A stretch of DNA of 64,000 nt from an uncultured Pelagibacteraceae bacterium. Lineage in GTDB: Bacteria; Pseudomonadota; Alphaproteobacteria; Pelagibacterales; Pelagibacteraceae. Location: positions 1-64,000 of the forward strand of contig CACISK010000002.1 in assembly GCA_902589315.1 (NCBI GenBank), written 5' to 3'. Of this stretch, positions 43,791 to 53,205 are shown in pieces. The position numbers were made by a program, and so were the translations under genes. The notes beneath the pieces are model-generated. The model did not search any database. It saw only the letters and a list, made by a program, of their open reading frames with translations, and was not told the origin of the DNA. Every line of letters begins with the position of its first letter. The first letter of the stretch is position 1.

Positions 43791-44774
43791 TTGATAAAGT
43801 ATTTTTTCAAACGATTGTTTCAATCTGCAATGGTTATGCTTGTCGTAGCTTTTGTATCATTCTCTCTTTTTAATTTTGTAGGAGACCCAATAAATAACAT
43901 GGTAGGCGAGGAAACATCAGATGAAGAAAGAGCTGAGTTAAGAGAAACTTTGGGTTTAATGGACCCAATTCATGTGCAATTTACTAGGTTTATAATTAAT
44001 GCCTCAAAAGGAGAATTTGGAATATCTTATCAATTAAGAAGACCTGTATCAGAATTAATCATTGAAAGATTACCGGCAACAATTGAATTAGTTTTAATAT
44101 CTGCTTTAATTGCATTGGTTTCAGGTACTTTATTGGGAGTATATACAGGCATAAAAAGAAAAGGTTTTTTGAGTGATTTTATCTTAGCAGTTTCTTTATT
44201 AGGTGTTTCTCTTCCAACTTTTGTAATTGGTATTTTATTTATTTATCTTTTTGCAGTTATATTGGGCGTTCTACCATCGTTTGGAAGAGGCGAGGTAGTA
44301 GATCTAGGATTTTGGTCGACTGGCTTTTTAACCATATCAGGATTAAAAGCAATCATATTGCCATCAGTTACTTTAAGTCTTTTTCAAATGACCTATATAA
44401 TAAGACTCGTTAGAGCTGAAATGATGGAAATACTTCAGACTGATTACATAAAGTTTGCAAGAGCCAGAGGCATTAATGAAAAAAGCATTAATTATAAGCA
44501 CGCACTTAAAAATGGACTAATTCCAGTAATAACTATTGCTGGTATAAATATTGGAACATTAATTGCATTTTCAATTATTACAGAAACAGTATTTCAATGG
44601 CCAGGTATGGGATTTCTTTTTATTCAAGCTGTTCAGTTTGTAGATATTCCAATTATGTCAGCATATTTAGTATTTATAGCATTCGTTTTTGTAATGATAA
44701 ATTTTATAGTCGATATCTTGTATTACTTTATAGATCCAAGAATTAGAGTTAAAGGAGATTCAGCTAGTGGATAA
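43791..44774 (+). CDS. dppB: Peptide ABC transporter permease (DppB-like)
   Basis: 327 residues from a TTG start at 43791, the first initiation codon that keeps the MIKYFFKRLFQSAMVM N-terminus typical of DppB; no ATG lies nearby and no Shine-Dalgarno sequence is seen. Six membrane segments. DppB signature RETLGLMDPIHVQF, LIIERLPATIELV, the EAA-type loop DYIKFARARGINEKSI, and ending FIDPRIRV. The stop overlaps the GTG start of dppC by eight bases. Confidence 0.9.
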   Translation: MIKYFFKRLFQSAMVMLVVAFVSFSLFNFVGDPINNMVGEETSDEERAELRETLGLMDPIHVQFTRFIINASKGEFGISYQLRRPVSELIIERLPATIELVLISALIALVSGTLLGVYTGIKRKGFLSDFILAVSLLGVSLPTFVIGILFIYLFAVILGVLPSFGRGEVVDLGFWSTGFLTISGLKAIILPSVTLSLFQMTYIIRLVRAEMMEILQTDYIKFARARGINEKSINYKHALKNGLIPVITIAGINIGTLIAFSIITETVFQWPGMGFLFIQAVQFVDIPIMSAYLVFIAFVFVMINFIVDILYYFIDPRIRVKGDSASG

Positions 44775-45696
44775 TAAAGCTTTAACAACTTGGGATAAAA
44801 TAAAAGATAGTGAAATTTATTTTAGTTTTATAAAATCTCCTACAGCAATAGTTTCATCGATTTTATTAGCAATAATATTTTTCTGTTCATTTTTTGTAGA
44901 ATTTATTACACCTTATAATCCATTCGACCCATCTTCTTTATCTTTAATGGATGCATTCACCCCACCATCTTGGACTAGCGAAGGAAAAGTAGAATTTTTA
45001 CTTGGTACTGATGGACAAGGAAGAGATATGTTATCGACTATTCTTTATGGATCTAGAATATCTTTGATTGTTGGTTTCTCAGCAATTTTATTTAGTTTAA
45101 TTTTAGGAGTTGGATTAGGTCTTACTGCTGGTTTTTTTGGTGGTAAGTACGAAATGATTGTTATGAGATTAACTGATGTTCAGTTAACAGTTCCAAGTAT
45201 TTTGATGGCACTTCTTGTTGATGGTATTGCGAGAGGTATAATTTCGCGTGAACTTCATGACGAGATGGCAATATATGTTTTAATTTTTGCAATTGGTATT
45301 TCAGAGTGGCCACAGTTTGCAAGAGTATCAAGAGCAGCAACTTTAGTTGAAAAAAATAAAGATTATGTCTCAGCATCAACAATTATTGGAGTTTCTAATT
45401 TTATAGTAATGTTTAAACATATTCTTCCAAATATTATGAGACCAGTGCTTGTTATAGGAACTATAGGTCTTGCATTAGCAATAATTGCGGAAGCCACATT
45501 GAGTTTTCTAGGTGTTGGCGTTCCTCCAACTACTCCTTCTTTAGGAACATTAATAAGACTTGGAAATGACTTTTTATTTTCTGGTGAATGGTGGATAACT
45601 TTTTTTCCAGCAATATTCTTAGTTATTTTGGCTTTTTCCATTAATCTATTAGGAGACTGGATGAGAGACACTCTTAATCCTAAATTGAAAAAATGA
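44767..45696 (+). CDS. dppC: Peptide ABC transporter permease (DppC-like)
   Basis: 309 residues from GTG at 44767, overlapping dppB by eight bases. Signature FLLGTDGQGRDMLSTILYGSR and the loop RAATLVEKNKDYVSASTIIG; six membrane segments; ending DWMRDTLNPKLKK, as in DppC. Length is normal. The stop overlaps the ATPase start by four bases, so translation of B, C and D-F is coupled. Confidence 0.92.
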   Translation: MDNKALTTWDKIKDSEIYFSFIKSPTAIVSSILLAIIFFCSFFVEFITPYNPFDPSSLSLMDAFTPPSWTSEGKVEFLLGTDGQGRDMLSTILYGSRISLIVGFSAILFSLILGVGLGLTAGFFGGKYEMIVMRLTDVQLTVPSILMALLVDGIARGIISRELHDEMAIYVLIFAIGISEWPQFARVSRAATLVEKNKDYVSASTIIGVSNFIVMFKHILPNIMRPVLVIGTIGLALAIIAEATLSFLGVGVPPTTPSLGTLIRLGNDFLFSGEWWITFFPAIFLVILAFSINLLGDWMRDTLNPKLKK

Positions 45697-47375
45697 GTTT
45701 TTTAAAAATACAAAATTTAAGTGTAGATTATAAATTGAGAAAAGAGACAGTTCATGCTGCAAAAGATATTAATATTGAGATAAAAAGAGGAGAAATTGTA
45801 GGATTAGTTGGGGAATCTGGGTCTGGAAAAAGTACTGTAGCAAATGCAATAATTGATTTAATTGACGAACCAGGGAAAGTATCTGAAGGATCAATTTATT
45901 TAAGCGACATAAATATTCATGAAAATAAAAAAAATATTCTAAGTTTAAGAGGAAAAAAAATTGGATTTATTTTTCAAGATCCTCAGACATCTTTAAATCC
46001 TATCTTAACAATTGGACAACAACTTATTGAAACAATCCAAACTCATTTAAACCTCAGTAACTCAAAAGCAAAAGAAAAAGCAATAAATCTTTTAAAAGAA
46101 GTAGGCATAAAAGATGCTGAAAAAAGATTTAATGATTATCCTCATCAATTTTCAGGAGGTATGAGACAAAGGGTTGTTATATCACTTTCTCTATGTTGTG
46201 AACCAGAGTTGTTAATTGCAGATGAGCCCACAACTGCACTTGATGTATCAATACAATCACAAATATTAGAACTTATCAAAAAACTGACTAAAGAGAGAAA
46301 CTTAGCAGTTATATTAATTACACATGATATGGGAGTTATAGCAGAGACTACCAATAGAGTTGCTGTCATGAAAAATGGTAATTTGGTAGAATTGGGAACA
46401 ACAAAGCAAATATTATCAGAACCAAAAGAAACTTATACGAAAAGTTTAGTTAGTTCTGTTCCTCCAACAAATAAAAAAATATCCAGATTTAAAATTATAG
46501 AGAAAGAAAGCAATAACCAGGAAAACATTAATTTAAAAATTTTAAACAGATGGAATAAAAGAGAGATTTTAAAAAAAGATTTAGTTCAAATAAAAAATCT
46601 CTGTAAAACTTTTAATGAAGGTTTTTTTACAGAAAAATCTCAAAATAATGTATTAGCAGTTGATACTGTTTCATTTAATATACAAGAAGGAAAATCTTTT
46701 GGACTTGTTGGTGAAAGTGGCAGTGGAAAAACTACAATTGCAAAAATGATTGTTAATTTATTTAAACCCACCTCAGGTGAAATTTATTTTGATGATGTAT
46801 GTATTAATAATATAAAAAGTAACAAAGAATTACTTAAATTTAGAAAACAAATTCAAATGATATTCCAAGATCCGTACTCTTCGTTGAATGGTAGGCTTAA
46901 GGTTAAAGATATCATTGCTGAACCTATAAAGTTACATGATGCAAATATTAGCTCTAATGAATTAAATGAGTATATAAATGATCTCTTAGACTCTGTGGAG
47001 TTATCCAAGTCTTCAGCTGAAAGATATCCTCATGAGTTTTCAGGAGGACAGAGACAAAGAATTTCTATTGCAAGAGCATTAGCAACAAAACCAAGATTAT
47101 TAGTTTGTGATGAGCCAACATCTGCTTTGGATGTGAGTATTCAGGCTCAAATACTAAATTTACTTAAAGATTTACAAGAACAACTTAATTTAACTATCCT
47201 TTTTATAAGTCATGATCTACCAGTTGTTAGACAAATGTGTGATGATATTGGAGTTTTAAGGAATGGAAAACTATGCGAGGTGTCTGAGACGGAAGAGTTG
47301 TTTAAAAATCCAAATCATGAATATACTAAGGAATTATTAAGATTAATGCCTAAAATAGAAACAATTTACAATTAA
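45693..47375 (+). CDS. Fused peptide ABC transporter ATPase (DppD-DppF)
   Basis: 560 residues with two complete ABC domains. First: Walker A GESGSGKST at about 40, signature FSGGMRQRV and Walker B LLIADEPTTALD. Second, after about residue 300: GESGSGKTT, FSGGQRQRI and LLVCDEPTSALD. In most bacteria these are separate dppD and dppF genes; the fused form (as in GsiA/YejF) is also known. It ends with the DppF-like NPNHEYTKELLRLMP. Overlaps dppC by four bases. The next gene has a near-perfect ribosome site nine bases after. Confidence 0.92.
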   Translation: MSFLKIQNLSVDYKLRKETVHAAKDINIEIKRGEIVGLVGESGSGKSTVANAIIDLIDEPGKVSEGSIYLSDINIHENKKNILSLRGKKIGFIFQDPQTSLNPILTIGQQLIETIQTHLNLSNSKAKEKAINLLKEVGIKDAEKRFNDYPHQFSGGMRQRVVISLSLCCEPELLIADEPTTALDVSIQSQILELIKKLTKERNLAVILITHDMGVIAETTNRVAVMKNGNLVELGTTKQILSEPKETYTKSLVSSVPPTNKKISRFKIIEKESNNQENINLKILNRWNKREILKKDLVQIKNLCKTFNEGFFTEKSQNNVLAVDTVSFNIQEGKSFGLVGESGSGKTTIAKMIVNLFKPTSGEIYFDDVCINNIKSNKELLKFRKQIQMIFQDPYSSLNGRLKVKDIIAEPIKLHDANISSNELNEYINDLLDSVELSKSSAERYPHEFSGGQRQRISIARALATKPRLLVCDEPTSALDVSIQAQILNLLKDLQEQLNLTILFISHDLPVVRQMCDDIGVLRNGKLCEVSETEELFKNPNHEYTKELLRLMPKIETIYN

Positions 47376-47384
47376 GGAGGTGAA

Positions 47385-47777
47385 ATGGCAGTTTTTAATA
47401 TGATTGAAGAAGCTGATGCTACAGGAAAAGTGAAAGAGGTATTTGAAGATATAAAAAAGAAGAGAAATACAGACTACATAAACAATTTTTGGAAAATGTT
47501 AGCCAACAACCCAGAAACTTTAGAGAGAACTTGGACTTCTATACAGCAAGTGATGAAAAAAGGTGCTTTGGATGAAATGACAAAAGAGCTTATTTATGTT
47601 GCAGTTTCAATGACAAATAGTTGTGAGTATTGTATTAAATCTCACAGTATCGCTGCTAAATCTAAAGGTGCTACTACAGAGATGTTAAGCGAACTTATTG
47701 CAGTTGTTGCAATGGCAAATGAAACAAACAGACTTGTTGAATCATATCAGGTAAAAGTTGACAAAGTTTATGAATGA
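47385..47777 (+). CDS. AhpD-like / carboxymuconolactone decarboxylase family protein
   Basis: 130 residues, the all-helical CMD/AhpD fold. The redox motif is C80, C83 and H87 in SCEYCIKSH. AhpD members act as thiol peroxidase reductants; other members are decarboxylases lacking the CxxC pair, so a peroxide/thiol role is favoured here. AAGGAGGTG precedes the ATG, the strongest ribosome site in the region. The downstream DUF924 gene overlaps its end by eight bases. Confidence 0.85.
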   Translation: MAVFNMIEEADATGKVKEVFEDIKKKRNTDYINNFWKMLANNPETLERTWTSIQQVMKKGALDEMTKELIYVAVSMTNSCEYCIKSHSIAAKSKGATTEMLSELIAVVAMANETNRLVESYQVKVDKVYE

Positions 47778-48330
47778 TAGAGCCAAAGCAATATTAGATT
47801 TTTGGTTTGATGATATGGTCGTTGAAAAGCGATTTAAAAGAGATGATAATTTTGATCAATTGATTAGAGACAAATTCAAAGATGATCATGAAAAAGCTAC
47901 TTTAAATGAATATGATGATTGGCAAGATGAACCATTAAGCACTCTAGCTTTAGTTATTTTATTGGATCAATTTTCAAGAAATTTATATAGAGATGATAAA
48001 AAAGCTTTTGAGTTTGATCATAAAGCAAGACTGATTGTAAATGATGCAGTCTATAACGGGTATCTTGATCAAATGGATGAATATCAACGTTTTTTCATGT
48101 TATTGCCATACATTCACAGTGAAGAAGTTATAGATCATGATAGAGCATATAAATTGTTGGATAACTATTTATCTAATCATCCAAACTATAATGAGATAAA
48201 AAAATTTTGGAAAGATCATACCGCTGCAATTAAACGATTTCATAGATATCCTCATCGAAATAAAGTTATGGGGAGAAAATCTACACCAGATGAGTTAAAA
48301 TTTTTGGAGAGTCCAAATTCCTCTTGGTAA
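47770..48330 (+). CDS. DUF924 family protein
   Basis: 186 residues from the ATG at 47770 (a TTG four codons earlier is in frame). DUF924 motifs are ILDFWFDDMVVEKRFKRDD, LVILLDQFSRNLYRDDKKAF and FFMLLPYIHSEEVIDHDRA. Family members fold as TPR-like helices and have no firm function. The gene overlaps the AhpD-like gene by eight bases. Its TAA abuts the converging TTA of the next gene with no space. Confidence 0.85.
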   Translation: MNDRAKAILDFWFDDMVVEKRFKRDDNFDQLIRDKFKDDHEKATLNEYDDWQDEPLSTLALVILLDQFSRNLYRDDKKAFEFDHKARLIVNDAVYNGYLDQMDEYQRFFMLLPYIHSEEVIDHDRAYKLLDNYLSNHPNYNEIKKFWKDHTAAIKRFHRYPHRNKVMGRKSTPDELKFLESPNSSW

Positions 48331-49245
48331 TTATTCTATTGGATAATCCCAAGCATCTCCGCCAATTACCTTTGATATAGCAGAAAAATCTTTCGAACTG
48401 TTTCCATCCTCACAAAACTTTGAATATATTTCTAATGCCATCTCTCCTAATGGAGTAGATGCATTTGCATTTTTAGCACATTCATTTGCAAGTTTTAAAT
48501 CCTTGTTCATCATACCTGCAGAAAAGCCTGGCTTATATTTATTGTTAGATGGAGTTCCTTCAATTAATCCAGGTAAAGGTGGATAAACTGAAATAGGCCA
48601 ACTATTTCCGGAAGCATTTTTCATAATTTCATGAACTTTCTTTATATCTATATTCAATCTTCTTGCTAACATTAATGACTCTGAAGCAGCAATCATTGTT
48701 ATTCCAAGAGACATGTTGTTACAAATCTTTGCACCGTTTCCGCTTCCTATCTCTCCAGCATGATAAATATTTTTACCCATTAATTTTAAAATAGGTAAAG
48801 CTTGATTAAATGCATCATTTGATCCACCAACCATAATATTTAAAGTTGCTTTTTGTGCACCCATCACTCCACCACTTACTGGTGCATCAATCATCTTAAT
48901 ACCTTTTTCATTTGCTTTCTTTCCTATTTCTTTAGAGGTATCTATATCGATTGTTGAACAATCTATTAGTAGACAATTTTTAGAAACTTTATCTAGAACA
49001 CCATTTTCTTTTAAATAAACTTCTTTTGAATGTTTTCCCTCAGGCAGCATAGTGATTACAACAGACGTTTCACTATTGATTAGTTTTCCAAAATCCTTCT
49101 CAACATCAAGATTATTTTCAACTGCTTTATCAATCATTTCTTTTGAAACATCAAAAACCTTAACCTTTTTCCCTGCGTTCTTTAAATTACAGGCCATTGG
49201 GTTTCCCATATTACCAACTCCTATAAAAGCTATATTTTCACTCAT
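48331..49245 (-). CDS. mmsB: 3-hydroxyisobutyrate dehydrogenase (MmsB-like)
   Basis: 304 residues. Motifs are the dinucleotide site IAFIGVGNMGNPMACNL, MIDAPVSGGVMGAQKATL, the catalytic lysine in GNGAKICNNM and MNKDLKLANECAKN. ASGNSWPISVYPPLPGLIEG is the MmsB-type loop, indicating 3-hydroxyisobutyrate of valine breakdown, with NAD. Related small hydroxyacids are possible. It is in line with the DUF2798 and isocitrate-lyase-like genes and the TRAP carrier upstream. GAGAGGATG precedes the ATG. Confidence 0.85.
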   Translation of the reverse strand: MSENIAFIGVGNMGNPMACNLKNAGKKVKVFDVSKEMIDKAVENNLDVEKDFGKLINSETSVVITMLPEGKHSKEVYLKENGVLDKVSKNCLLIDCSTIDIDTSKEIGKKANEKGIKMIDAPVSGGVMGAQKATLNIMVGGSNDAFNQALPILKLMGKNIYHAGEIGSGNGAKICNNMSLGITMIAASESLMLARRLNIDIKKVHEIMKNASGNSWPISVYPPLPGLIEGTPSNNKYKPGFSAGMMNKDLKLANECAKNANASTPLGEMALEIYSKFCEDGNSSKDFSAISKVIGGDAWDYPIE

Positions 49246-49257
49246 ATGACATCCTCT

Positions 49258-49479
49258 CTATTTAGTAATTTTTTCCACTAATTTATTAACCAACGGTGCA
49301 ACAAAAGTTGTTGCAACTAATGCAACTGGCAAACTAATAGACCAAGCTTTGAAAAATCTTTTATAATAAAATTCATCATAACCTGTATTTATAAATGTAA
49401 TAATTAGGGTCATTAACAAACTCATTCCTAAACCCATAAAAAAAACGAAAAGAATTTTAGAGAATTTTTTTGGAAACAT
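49258..49479 (-). CDS. DUF2798 small membrane protein
   Basis: 73 residues with two membrane segments (residues about 8-30 and 47-68) and a charged middle loop with FYYKRFFKAWSISLPVAL, the DUF2798 pattern. Function unknown; the family is widespread in proteobacteria, often next to enzymes or transporters. It overlaps the upstream isocitrate-lyase-family gene by one base, so it is translated together with it. Confidence 0.75.
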   Translation of the reverse strand: MFPKKFSKILFVFFMGLGMSLLMTLIITFINTGYDEFYYKRFFKAWSISLPVALVATTFVAPLVNKLVEKITK

Positions 49480-50354
49480 TATTTATATTTGTCTTCAATA
49501 TCGTAATATTCGTTGAAGCCAACTATATCTCTTAAGTCTGAAAATTTAGAAACATTTTTATTATAAACTTTATTTTTCATATTATTCAAACATTCTTGCA
49601 TCGTTTTTACTGATGCACTCATTAGGGTTAGAGGCATTACAGCAATTTTATAACCAATTTCCTCTATTTCATTAATTTCTAATAATGGGGTTTCACCATC
49701 TTCGATTAAATTTAACATATGATGACCTGGAACTTCTTTGATAATTTTTTTCATATCTTCTTTATTTTTAACAGCTTCAATAAATAAAATATCAACACCA
49801 AGTTTTGAAAATGATTGCATTCTTTTAATTGCATCATCTAATCCTCTAGTTGCTATGGCATCAGTTCTTGCCATTATTAAGATATCTTTATTTCCATATT
49901 CTCTTGCGTCCACTGCAGCTTTAATTCTTGAGTTAGCTTCATCAAGATCGACAACATCTTTTCCCTTTGTGTGACCACATTTTTTTGGCCACTTTTGGTC
50001 TTCAATCATCACACCAGCTGCTCCTGCATCCGCATACCCTCTTACAGTTCTAAATACGTTCACTGAATTTCCATATCCAGTATCCCCATCAAATATTATT
50101 GGAATTGATGTAGCATTGCATATATTTCTTACTTGTTCTGCCATTTCAGAAAAAGAAATTAAACCTGTGTCCGGCATACCAAGTTTTGTTGATGAAACAC
50201 TGAAGCCAGACATAAACCCAACTTTCAAACCTTCTCTTTCAATTAATTTTGCTGATAATGCATCAAAGCATCCAGGCATTACAATTATTTCTGGTCCATC
50301 TAATAGTTGTCTTAGTTGTTCTGCTTTATCTTTTGATTTTATTTTTGAAAACAT
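49479..50354 (-). CDS. Isocitrate lyase / PEP mutase-family enzyme
   Basis: 291 residues, TIM barrel. PGCFDALSAKLIEREG, the metal aspartate stretch FDGDTGYGNSVNV, and EDQKWPKKCGHTKGK with the KKCGH signature loop containing the catalytic cysteine. The group includes methylisocitrate lyase, oxaloacetate decarboxylase and dimethylmalate lyase. It starts two bases after dctM, so its substrate is likely derived from the dicarboxylate or hydroxy-acid brought in by the TRAP carrier. Exact chemistry unknown. Confidence 0.82.
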   Translation of the reverse strand: MFSKIKSKDKAEQLRQLLDGPEIIVMPGCFDALSAKLIEREGLKVGFMSGFSVSSTKLGMPDTGLISFSEMAEQVRNICNATSIPIIFDGDTGYGNSVNVFRTVRGYADAGAAGVMIEDQKWPKKCGHTKGKDVVDLDEANSRIKAAVDAREYGNKDILIMARTDAIATRGLDDAIKRMQSFSKLGVDILFIEAVKNKEDMKKIIKEVPGHHMLNLIEDGETPLLEINEIEEIGYKIAVMPLTLMSASVKTMQECLNNMKNKVYNKNVSKFSDLRDIVGFNEYYDIEDKYK

Positions 50355-50356
50355 AT

Positions 50357-51628
50357 TTATAATTTAAAAGGTATATATAATGCTAGGTCAGGGAATAAGT
50401 AAATAACAAATACTGTAAATAACATTATAATGACAAAAGGTATCACACCTTTAGCTATTTCTGACATTTTTGCTTTACCAATTGCTTGGAGAACATAAAT
50501 ATTTAGTCCAACAGGTGGTGTAATTAATGCACACTCAATCATTAGTGTAAAAATTATTCCAAACCAAATTAAATCAATATTCATTGCAGCGATTGAAATC
50601 GAAAATATAGGCATCATGATTAAAATTAATGAAAGGGTTTCCATTATAAATCCTAAGATTAGCAAAGTAATACAAACAACAAGTATAAATAAACCAGTCT
50701 CATTAATATTAGTAACTATGAAAGATGATAAATCTTGAGGAATTCTATAAAGCGAAATTGCTTTACCAAAAACTTTAGCTCCTGCAATAATTATAAATAT
50801 TGTAACTGTAGTTTTCATTGTCTCCAAACCAGCTTCGATAAAACCTTTAAAATCCAATCTTTTTTTAGCCACAACATAGATAAATGATATTAAAAAACCA
50901 ATACCACCTGCTTCTGTTGGTGTATAAATTCCAGCATAAATTCCACCCAGCATAATGAAGGCCATTAATAATATTGGCAAACCTCTTTTTGTGTATTTAA
51001 TTTTTTCTTCTAAAGTACTGGATACATTTTGAACTTCTTTATTAAAAAATTTCACGTAAAAAACAGAAAAGATAATAAAAAATAATGCTAAAACTATTCC
51101 TGGCCCAATTCCTGCAAGAAACATACTTAGTACAGACTCTTCAACAACAAATGCATAAACAATCATTGGAATTGATGGAGGAATTAAAATCCCTAAAGTT
51201 CCACCCGCTGCCAAAATACCTAAAGTAAAGTTTCTGTGATAACCTCTATTAATCATTGCAGGAAATGCTACAGTTGAGATTGTTGCTGCAGTAGCCACTG
51301 ATGATCCAGATATAGCAGCAAAAATACTGCAAGAAACTATAGTTGCTATTGCTAAACCGCCTGGAAAATTTCCAACCCAGCTTTGAGCAAAATTAAAAAG
51401 ATCTTCTCCAACACCTGCTTTTAACAATATATTAGACATCATCAAAAACATCGGAACAGCTAATAAAATAAAGTTATCTGCCACACTGTAAAAAGTTTGT
51501 GGGATCATTAAAGGAGAAATATCTCCAAATAACATTAAACCCAATCCTATAGAACCTAAACCAAATGCTATTGGCACTCCTAAAAAAAGCACAAAAAATA
51601 ACAAAAATAAGATTATTGCTACTGTCAT
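50357..51628 (-). CDS. dctM: TRAP transporter large permease (DctM)
   Basis: 423 residues, about twelve membrane segments, the usual size. Motifs include FLGVPIAFGLGSIGL, the MFLMMSNILLKAGVG stretch, SCSIFAAISGSSVATAATIS and LGILIPPSIPMIVYAFV, all DctM hallmarks. It uses a sodium gradient to import acids delivered by DctP. Overlaps dctQ by four bases. Confidence 0.93.
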   Translation of the reverse strand: MTVAIILFLLFFVLFLGVPIAFGLGSIGLGLMLFGDISPLMIPQTFYSVADNFILLAVPMFLMMSNILLKAGVGEDLFNFAQSWVGNFPGGLAIATIVSCSIFAAISGSSVATAATISTVAFPAMINRGYHRNFTLGILAAGGTLGILIPPSIPMIVYAFVVEESVLSMFLAGIGPGIVLALFFIIFSVFYVKFFNKEVQNVSSTLEEKIKYTKRGLPILLMAFIMLGGIYAGIYTPTEAGGIGFLISFIYVVAKKRLDFKGFIEAGLETMKTTVTIFIIIAGAKVFGKAISLYRIPQDLSSFIVTNINETGLFILVVCITLLILGFIMETLSLILIMMPIFSISIAAMNIDLIWFGIIFTLMIECALITPPVGLNIYVLQAIGKAKMSEIAKGVIPFVIIMLFTVFVIYLFPDLALYIPFKL

Positions 51629-52101
51629 TTAATTATATCTTTGATGTATTTAGGTACTTCGAAAAGCACTCTTAATACCAAAAATGCAAAACATAATGGT
51701 ATCGCAAATTCTGTAAGAAAGGATGGAACATCTAAAATTGTAGAGCTTGTTCTTCCAACTTTAAGAGAGTCGTAAGCAATTAACCATCCATAATAAAGTA
51801 CAAATCCACTAAAAATTAAAATGAATATTGCACTTATTAAATCTAATATCTTTTTTCCTTTATCTCCTACTTTGTCATATATAACTGTTATTCTGATAAA
51901 ATCATTTTTATGAAAAGTATAAGTTAAAGCTAAATAAGTAGCCCAAATTTGTAAAAATCGAGAAATTTCGTTTACCCAAATAGTAGGTGAATTAAATATG
52001 TATCTCATGATAACTTCATAAGAAACTATAAAGCCTATCATAATAAATAACGCTGAAGCTAAATAGCCAGAATATTTTACAATTTTGTCGTAGGTATTCA
52101 T
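51625..52101 (-). CDS. dctQ: TRAP transporter small permease (DctQ)
   Basis: 158 residues from the ATG at 52101; a GTG five codons upstream lies within the hairpin and is not preferred. Four membrane segments, with family motifs FIVSYEVIMRYIFNSPTIWVNEISRFL and FHKNDFIRITV. The only SD-like bases, GGGG, are within the 3' arm of the stem at 52109-52128, just seven bases from the ATG. Folding would hide them, so expression is probably kept low relative to dctP. Confidence 0.87.
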   Translation of the reverse strand: MNTYDKIVKYSGYLASALFIMIGFIVSYEVIMRYIFNSPTIWVNEISRFLQIWATYLALTYTFHKNDFIRITVIYDKVGDKGKKILDLISAIFILIFSGFVLYYGWLIAYDSLKVGRTSSTILDVPSFLTEFAIPLCFAFLVLRVLFEVPKYIKDIIK

Positions 52102-52104
52102 TTG

Positions 52105-52128
52105 AAAACCCCGCACTTAAGTGCGGGG
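52105..52128 (-). terminator. GC-rich hairpin between dctP and dctQ
   Basis: CCCCGCAC (52109-52116), TTAA, GTGCGGGG (52121-52128): a perfect palindrome, followed by four T residues on the minus strand and by the dctQ ATG seven bases after the stem. It can act as an attenuator and also mask the ribosome site. Confidence 0.6.
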
Positions 52129-52140
52129 TATTTATACGAT

Positions 52141-53130
52141 TTAAAGTTTGTTTGCAGCTTTTACAAGTTGATCACCAACTCCACCAACTCCACCTGTTCT
52201 AGAAATATAATCATCAATAACAGATGACGATGCTTTTTTAAGAGCAGAAACTTCAGAACTACTTAGGTTTACAATGTTCATTCCATTTGCTTTTGCTTCT
52301 TTGTAAGCGCCAGCTTCAATGTTAGCCATGTCATCTCTAACAGCTTTTTCAGCTACTTTTGATGCTTCAGCTATAGCGTCTCTTTGTTTTTGAGTTAATG
52401 AGCTTAGCCATTTATCATTAGCAACAACAACGAATTCGATATCGCCATGATTTGTAACAGTTAAAGTATCCATTACTTGATATAATTTTCTAGATTTTAC
52501 ACCAGATACACCAGTCATACCTGCATCAACTGTATTTCTTTGGTAAGCTAAATATTGCTCAGATCCAGATATTAATGCTGGTTTACCACCTAAAGAGCTC
52601 ACAAAAGCTCCAAGTGTTTTTCCAAATACTCTAATTTTTTTATCTTTAAAGTCAGCTGGAGTTTTCATCGGACCACCATTAGATAACATAATTGCTGACC
52701 CATAAGCTTGATAATAAAGTGGAACTGCTCCTGTCTTAGCTATTGCAGGATCAAGAATAGCTCTTATCTCGGATCCAGCTTGAGTTGCTTTTCTTACTTT
52801 TTGTTCTGAGTCAAATAAGAATGGAAGATAGAAAACATCAACTTCAGGATTAGTTCCTGCAAATCTTGTTATAGATGCAACACCAGCTTCGATTGCTCCT
52901 GAACCAACAGCTTGTGGAACTTCTTTATCTTTGTAAAGTTGCGCAGAGTCGTAAATCTCAACTTTAATGTCTGATCTTGATTCTAATTCTTTTTTAAATA
53001 CCAAAAGGTTCTGACCTAAGTGAGCCTTTAATGGTAATTGAAGTGTAATTCTCATTTTTGTTTCTGCCAAACTTGCACTGGCAAAAGAAACGAAAATTAG
53101 AGAAAATATTATTCTTTTAAAGATTTTCAT
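52141..53130 (-). CDS. dctP: TRAP transporter solute receptor (DctP)
   Basis: 329 residues. Signal peptide IIFSLIFVSFASASLA then ETKMRITLQ. DctP fold with the carboxylate-binding arginine region KDKKIRVFGKTLGAFVSSLGGKP, YLAYQRNTVDAGMTGVSG, and VVANDKWLSSLTQKQRDAIAEA. The ligand cannot be given; the downstream isocitrate-lyase-like enzyme and hydroxyisobutyrate dehydrogenase suggest small hydroxy- or dicarboxylates. GAGGGAAA precedes the ATG. Confidence 0.9.
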   Translation of the reverse strand: MKIFKRIIFSLIFVSFASASLAETKMRITLQLPLKAHLGQNLLVFKKELESRSDIKVEIYDSAQLYKDKEVPQAVGSGAIEAGVASITRFAGTNPEVDVFYLPFLFDSEQKVRKATQAGSEIRAILDPAIAKTGAVPLYYQAYGSAIMLSNGGPMKTPADFKDKKIRVFGKTLGAFVSSLGGKPALISGSEQYLAYQRNTVDAGMTGVSGVKSRKLYQVMDTLTVTNHGDIEFVVVANDKWLSSLTQKQRDAIAEASKVAEKAVRDDMANIEAGAYKEAKANGMNIVNLSSSEVSALKKASSSVIDDYISRTGGVGGVGDQLVKAANKL

Positions 53131-53165
53131 GTTATTTCCCTCTTTTTTGTTAAATGAGACTATTT

Positions 53166-53175
53166 AAGTCGACTT
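53166..53175. promoter_or_regulatory. Palindrome in dctP/EamA divergent gap
   Basis: AAGTCGACTT, a 10-bp palindrome, in the 75-base gap between the divergent dctP and EamA genes. Low-confidence operator candidate. Confidence 0.2.
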
Positions 53176-53205
53176 TAAAATTAAATACAATATTAATAAT
53201 CATCA

